From: an uncultured Verrucomicrobiota bacterium
Lineage (GTDB): Bacteria; Verrucomicrobiota; Verrucomicrobiia; Limisphaerales; UBA9464
DNA: 9,780 nucleotides
Direction: 5' to 3'
Assembly (NCBI GenBank): GCA_903864375.1
Contig: CAIPFS010000364.1
Coordinates: 1-9,780, forward strand
The position numbers and the translations under genes were made by a program. Below, one piece after another: positions 6,338 through 9,780 of the stretch. Below the pieces are notes generated by a model. The model was not told the origin of the DNA and made no database searches. It saw only the letters and a program-made list of their open reading frames with translations. The number at the start of each line of letters is the position of its first letter. Position 1 is the first letter of the stretch.

Positions 6338-8494
6338 CCATCGAGCCACCCGGAGCGGAGACGGGGATGGAGCTTCCAGGATTCCAACTTCGCGTCCGGT
6401 CTCGGCGGCCACCAGATGAGCCCGGCTGGAGGACAGCGCGACGGCGAGCCATTCGCCGTCCGGCGAAAATGCGGCGACCCCCGAGTAGTTGGGACTTTGA
6501 GAATCCGCCGACTTCGACCACTTCAATTCCCAGCTCTGCGTGTGGTAGACCTGGCAACCGGCAACCGTGGTGACGACCAACCACCGGCCGTCCGGACTGA
6601 ACTGGACACCCGATTGCGATGGGCTCAACAGTCGGACGAAGGCACCGGTTTTCGCATCGAACAGGGAGGTTCCCCTGTCTCCGGATCCCGCAACGAGCCA
6701 GCGTCCGTCCGGGCTCAGCGCAACGGTGCCTGTGCCGCTGGAACTGCCCGATCTCGGATCAACGCTGCTGTGGTGTATTCCTTGGATTTCAACCAGCCCG
6801 GCTGGAGGTCCGGGCGGATCGACCCAGATCGCCCCGGCAGGAAGGTTGACATAGGCTCGGGTCCGACCATCGATGGACGTTGTCACCAAATCGATCTCCC
6901 GGGTCGCCACATTGGAAATCACCGTGGGTGGACCCAGAACGACTTTCGGGTGAAGCGAGTTGGGCTCCTGGAGGACGTCGAGAATCTCGAGGTGACGGTT
7001 GCGTGTGAGATAGAGTTTTGGTTCCAACGGATCGAAGCAGAAGGACTGGACGTGGGTGAGAAAGACGGATTCCGGTGGTGTGGGCTCCTCCAGATTCCAA
7101 ACCAGCAATCCGTCCGGATTCGACTTTGAAATCGCTGAACGGCCGTTGGGGCTGACGTCCATGGTGTACCCGTCGGCCTGGGTTGGGACCCCGGCGAGTC
7201 GCGTATAGATTTCATTGCGAACGGACCGACGAACCTCCATTTGCTTCCGGGTCAGGAGCCATCCCGTTATTCCCGATTCGCCCCAGCGAAGGAGAACCCG
7301 CCGCTCAAAAACAGCAATGGGCTGGCGGTCTGGAAGATCCCAGTAGTACGTCGTGTTGCCGTTTGCCACACCCGCCATCTTGCGCCCCGTCGGATCGAAT
7401 TGGAGCAGGAACACGGATTCCTTGGGGCCGGACAGTTCGATTTTTGTACCGCGGTTTACGTCCCAAACATCAATCTGGACCGAGTCCCCGGCGATGGCGA
7501 GTTGAACGCCATCGGAACTCCACTTCAGGACGCGTGCGCCGTCTGGAAACGGATATTCCGCCATCTTCCGGTGATTGGACCAGTCCACCAATGACACCTT
7601 TCCGTCGGAGAAAACGGCGAATTGCGTCGAATTGGGGCGCACCGCACCATGGTGATAGGAACCATATTCCGGAAAATGAGCGATGATTGCCCCGGTGTGT
7701 GAATCCAGTACCGCGAATCCGTCGGGCGAAAACACCGGAGCCAGCAGAGTCCTTCCGTCCGAGGAAAAAAGTCCTTTGCTCAACGGGCCGCGAACCTGAT
7801 CGGCGTCCCGCACGAAGCGCGTTTTGCCGGACTCAAGATCCCAAACAGCCAGCGCACCTCCCGCGTACCGGGCCGCGATGGTGTCTCCATCCGGTGAAAA
7901 GGTCAGGGTCACCGCTTCTCCTTGCTTGTTCGGAATGCCTCCGTCCTTCAAGCGCAACCGCTGGAGCACAACAGCGTCCGCGGTGCGATACAGCACTATT
8001 TCACCATTGGTAAGACCCATGGCGCATTTCTGAAGGGACGAATCGAATTGAAAGGTAACCTCTGATCCATTGAGCGGCAGCACGGCGTCCACGCGATCCT
8101 CGTGCAGGGCCAGGGTGGCGATCGCTTCATTGCGGAGTTCCGCCGTGGGGGCAATGGATGTGGCGCGTCCAATGATTTCAAGGGCCTCTTCACGTCGACT
8201 CTTGGATTGTCCCAGGCGGGTGGCTCTGGCTTCCGACAGGAGGGATCGCCACAGGTCGGTCCGTGCTGTTTTTTCGGCGGTTTCCGCCCGATGAAGACTG
8301 GCCAGGGCGGTCCCTTGAAGGGTTGCCGCGCGATAGCCTTGCCAGAGGGCCGAGAGTGCGAGAACCAGTGCGCTCCCAATCAACAACGCGACGGCGGTGT
8401 TCGCCCGCCGCAGGCTCCGCCGTGCGGAATCGCGATTCAACAAGGCCGGGGTGTCCGCCTTGCTTCCCGTCCCTGCGTTGTCGGGATTTTCCAT
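6335..8494 (-). CDS. Membrane-anchored WD40 double-propeller sensor region (5' part of split sensor kinase)
   Basis: 719 residues from the ATG at 8494. The basic N-terminus (RDSARRSLRR, about 21-30) and hydrophobic helix at about 33-51 predict an inside-to-outside anchor. Residues 60-130 form a helical stalk with LWRSLLSEARATRLGQ and ELRNEAIATLAL, the linker typical of verrucomicrobial and planctomycetal Ser/Thr kinases that carry C-terminal WD40 domains. From about 130 on come roughly 13 WD40-like repeats (for example VTLTFSPDGDTIAAR, VLKWSSDGVQLAIAG, VALSPDGRWLVAGS, VAAFSPDGEWLAVALS), enough for two beta-propellers, predicted to lie outside the inner membrane. The frame ends RVARW-stop, exactly where a WSxDG motif expects Ser, and the next codons in the same frame read RDGRRLVFAT, so the last blade continues past the stop. 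It starts one base after the stop of the upstream gene (TGATATG), which suggests translational coupling. No N-terminal kinase domain is present here. The ligand is unknown. Confidence 0.85.
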   Translation of the reverse strand: MENPDNAGTGSKADTPALLNRDSARRSLRRANTAVALLIGSALVLALSALWQGYRAATLQGTALASLHRAETAEKTARTDLWRSLLSEARATRLGQSKSRREEALEIIGRATSIAPTAELRNEAIATLALHEDRVDAVLPLNGSEVTFQFDSSLQKCAMGLTNGEIVLYRTADAVVLQRLRLKDGGIPNKQGEAVTLTFSPDGDTIAARYAGGALAVWDLESGKTRFVRDADQVRGPLSKGLFSSDGRTLLAPVFSPDGFAVLDSHTGAIIAHFPEYGSYHHGAVRPNSTQFAVFSDGKVSLVDWSNHRKMAEYPFPDGARVLKWSSDGVQLAIAGDSVQIDVWDVNRGTKIELSGPKESVFLLQFDPTGRKMAGVANGNTTYYWDLPDRQPIAVFERRVLLRWGESGITGWLLTRKQMEVRRSVRNEIYTRLAGVPTQADGYTMDVSPNGRSAISKSNPDGLLVWNLEEPTPPESVFLTHVQSFCFDPLEPKLYLTRNRHLEILDVLQEPNSLHPKVVLGPPTVISNVATREIDLVTTSIDGRTRAYVNLPAGAIWVDPPGPPAGLVEIQGIHHSSVDPRSGSSSGTGTVALSPDGRWLVAGSGDRGTSLFDAKTGAFVRLLSPSQSGVQFSPDGRWLVVTTVAGCQVYHTQSWELKWSKSADSQSPNYSGVAAFSPDGEWLAVALSSSRAHLVAAETGREVGILEAPSPSPLRVARW

Positions 8495-8495
8495 A

Positions 8496-9380
8496 TCAAT
8501 GGACCTGACCTTCGCCGGCCTTCGTGGACTGCGCGCGAACGGCGTGCCGCGGGCTTTCCGGTCTTGTCCCCCTCCACGCCGCTCCAGCGACCACCACGTT
8601 TAACAGGAGGTTGCCCACAACACCGAATGTGTCGCCCCGGGCCAACTGGTACGCGCCCAACCATCCGCCCAGGAGGAGCCAAATGAAGAGTGGATGGAAA
8701 TCGACGGGCTGCGGTACGGGACGTTTATTGAGCAGCCAGGGGGTGAGGAAGGCCAGCGTAAGAAGCACGGAAACCGGGCTGCCGATCCAATAGGCCAGCG
8801 GGGCTCCCGCAACGGTTCTTCCTTGGAATTCAATCCATCGCCACCAGTGCAAGTGTGCCGCGACCGACTCAATCATCATCAATCCGGCCACCACCAGCAG
8901 GGTCGCCAGACCCAGAACCCATATCCCGTAATACTCCAGGCGACGGTGACGCTTGAGCACCAACCGGGCAACGCCCCTTCCCATCAGAAGGAGGGTCAAC
9001 CGGAACGGAATCATGAGCAACGGCACGTTGCCCCACCGCACCCCGGAACCGTCCTCATAGGTGCGATTCCCGAACGGTAGGCCGGTGTGGGCGTCGAGGA
9101 CGTCCAGGGCAAACCCCATCAGTGCCCCGCCAACGGCCACCGCGACCACATTCTGCATTGGCAACCGCCGGGCAATCCCCACCAGCAGGCTGAGGGCCGC
9201 AAGAAACCAGACGGCCATGGGGAGCCAGGTCCAGTTGTCGCCCAGGTCGATATGGAATCCGTTACGGACGGCATCCGCCACGATCGCCAGAATCAGCCCC
9301 GCCAGGATCGGATGATGGACTGCCGCCGGAACAGGATGGAGCCACTGGACGGGCGGGGAAGCGGGTGGGCCTTCGGGCAT
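8496..9380 (-). CDS. Multi-pass membrane protein, carotenoid biosynthesis (DUF422/CruF)-like
   Basis: 294 residues from the ATG at 9380; an open frame to a TTG at 9482 would overlap the upstream peptidase gene and adds only hydrophilic residues. There are about seven hydrophobic segments (roughly residues 25-38, 53-69, 76-95, 117-134, 152-170, 195-215 and near the C-terminus). The motifs TGLPFGNRTYED (99-110) followed by GNVPLLMIPF (117-126), and later ESVAAHLHWWRW (171-182) with GAPLAYWIGSP (192-202), resemble the signature of the carotenoid biosynthesis protein family DUF422, which includes the carotenoid 1,2-hydratase CruF. No other carotenoid gene is in the window, so a pigment role here is not supported by context. 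It follows the M13 peptidase gene after 46 bp and its TGA is one base before the ATG of the WD40 sensor gene. Assignment to the family is from motif memory and is moderate. Confidence 0.7.
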   Translation of the reverse strand: MPEGPPASPPVQWLHPVPAAVHHPILAGLILAIVADAVRNGFHIDLGDNWTWLPMAVWFLAALSLLVGIARRLPMQNVVAVAVGGALMGFALDVLDAHTGLPFGNRTYEDGSGVRWGNVPLLMIPFRLTLLLMGRGVARLVLKRHRRLEYYGIWVLGLATLLVVAGLMMIESVAAHLHWWRWIEFQGRTVAGAPLAYWIGSPVSVLLTLAFLTPWLLNKRPVPQPVDFHPLFIWLLLGGWLGAYQLARGDTFGVVGNLLLNVVVAGAAWRGTRPESPRHAVRAQSTKAGEGQVH

Positions 9381-9391
9381 GTGCCGATGGG

Positions 9392-9412
9392 GGACCAGCG
9401 TATGGACCAGCG
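9392..9412. repeat. Short tandem direct repeat between peptidase and membrane-protein genes
   Basis: GGACCAGCG occurs at 9392-9400 and again at 9404-9412, separated by TAT, a 12-bp period in the 46-bp gap just upstream of the ATG at 9380. It may be a regulator half-site pair or a small duplication; nothing else supports a function. Confidence 0.3.
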
Positions 9413-9426
9413 AACGGGATCGGCCC

Positions 9427-9780
9427 TTACCAGATTTTGGCTCTTGCCTCGGGCGGACGCCACAACGCGTCGCCAGGGCCAATGCCGAACGCCTCGAAGA
9501 ACTCTGGCTGATTCACATGAGGTCCGATGCCCCGGAATTGGGCGGGAGAATGGACATCCACAACCAGCCGGCGCCGCAATTCTGCTTCGCGCCAGTTGAC
9601 CCTCCAGAGCTGGGCAAGGCTGAGGAAAAACCGCTGTTCCGGGGAAAAACCATCTACGGTTTTGCGACGGGACGGATCCTGGGTGAGTGCCCGTTGAAGG
9701 GCCTCGAAGGCGATGCTGGTGCCCCCTAAATCCGCCAGGTTTTCTCCCAGGGTCAGCTGCCCGTTGACCTTCAATCCGGG
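9427..9780 (-). CDS. M13 family metallopeptidase (neprilysin/PepO-like), C-terminal fragment
   Basis: The 117 C-terminal residues of a zinc endopeptidase; the rest lies beyond the right edge. The fragment begins PGLKVNGQLTLGENLADLGG, the well-known M13 stretch: the Glu of GEN is the third zinc ligand and the Asp of ADLGG the supporting residue of the E-x-x-x-D motif. It continues with GFSPEQRFFLSLAQLWR, then HSPAQFRGIGPHVNQPEF and FGIGPGDALWRPPEARAKIW, ending in the conserved KIW (bulky C-terminal Trp followed by TAA at 9427-9429). The HExxH zinc motif is not in the window because it lies further upstream in this family. M13 enzymes are usually exported or periplasmic and cut peptides. It is co-directional with the membrane protein and sensor kinase genes, 46 bp from the first. 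The visible end is intact. Confidence 0.93.
   Translation of the reverse strand, partial: PGLKVNGQLTLGENLADLGGTSIAFEALQRALTQDPSRRKTVDGFSPEQRFFLSLAQLWRVNWREAELRRRLVVDVHSPAQFRGIGPHVNQPEFFEAFGIGPGDALWRPPEARAKIW

Noticed and set aside
6194..7129. 311-codon plus-strand frame opposite the WD40 region
   Set aside because: It is a shadow of the minus-strand WD40 repeats; the translation has no recognisable structure.
8102..8686. 194-codon plus-strand frame crossing the WD40 and membrane-protein junction
   Set aside because: It overlaps two well-supported minus-strand genes and has a biased, featureless translation.
9381..9482. N-terminal extension of the DUF422-like protein to TTG 9482
   Set aside because: It would overlap the end of the M13 peptidase gene by more than 50 bp and adds Arg-rich hydrophilic sequence before the first membrane segment; ATG 9380 fits better.
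1..9780. CRISPR arrays, tRNA/rRNA genes, insertion sequences, prophage genes
   Set aside because: No regularly spaced repeats, no cloverleaf or rRNA-like stretches, and no transposase, integrase or phage structural genes were seen on either strand.

Overview
The window looks like a chromosomal segment of a GC-rich Verrucomicrobiota bacterium. The evidence is a globin that closely resembles the Hell's Gate globin I type known from Methylacidiphilum, a WD40 sensor region of the kind found behind verrucomicrobial and planctomycetal Ser/Thr kinases, and a very large secreted protein of no recognised family. Taxonomy is inferred from protein style only.

Layout. (1) Positions 1-2693, minus strand: the first ~897 residues of a large exported protein with a signal peptide. 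It runs off the left edge. (2) 2694-3463: about 770 bp with no convincing gene, holding a compound hairpin and a perfect 16-bp palindrome. (3) 3464-4778: two paralogous receiver-LuxR response regulators arranged tail to tail. (4) 4779-5364: a short divergent intergenic region with a strong dyad, then a single-domain globin on the plus strand. (5) 5330-8494, minus strand: one continuous reading frame encoding TM - double WD40 propeller - TM - HisKA - HATPase, i.e. a WD40 sensor histidine kinase, interrupted by a single in-frame TAA at 6335-6337. (6) 8496-9380, minus strand: a multi-pass membrane protein resembling the carotenoid biosynthesis (DUF422/CruF) family. (7) 9427-9780, minus strand: the C-terminal end of an M13 (neprilysin/PepO-like) metallopeptidase that runs off the right edge.

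How the genes may work together. The peptidase, membrane protein and sensor kinase are co-directional and tightly packed, so they could be one transcript. The kinase has no receiver of its own. The nearest receivers are the two LuxR-type regulators, and the closer one (4128-4778) is divergent from the globin across a dyad that looks like an operator. A testable model is: periplasmic WD40 sensor kinase, then NarL/LuxR-type regulator(s), then control of a gas-binding globin. The in-frame stop in the kinase means this system is either newly broken, expressed as two polypeptides, rescued by readthrough, or affected by a base-call error.
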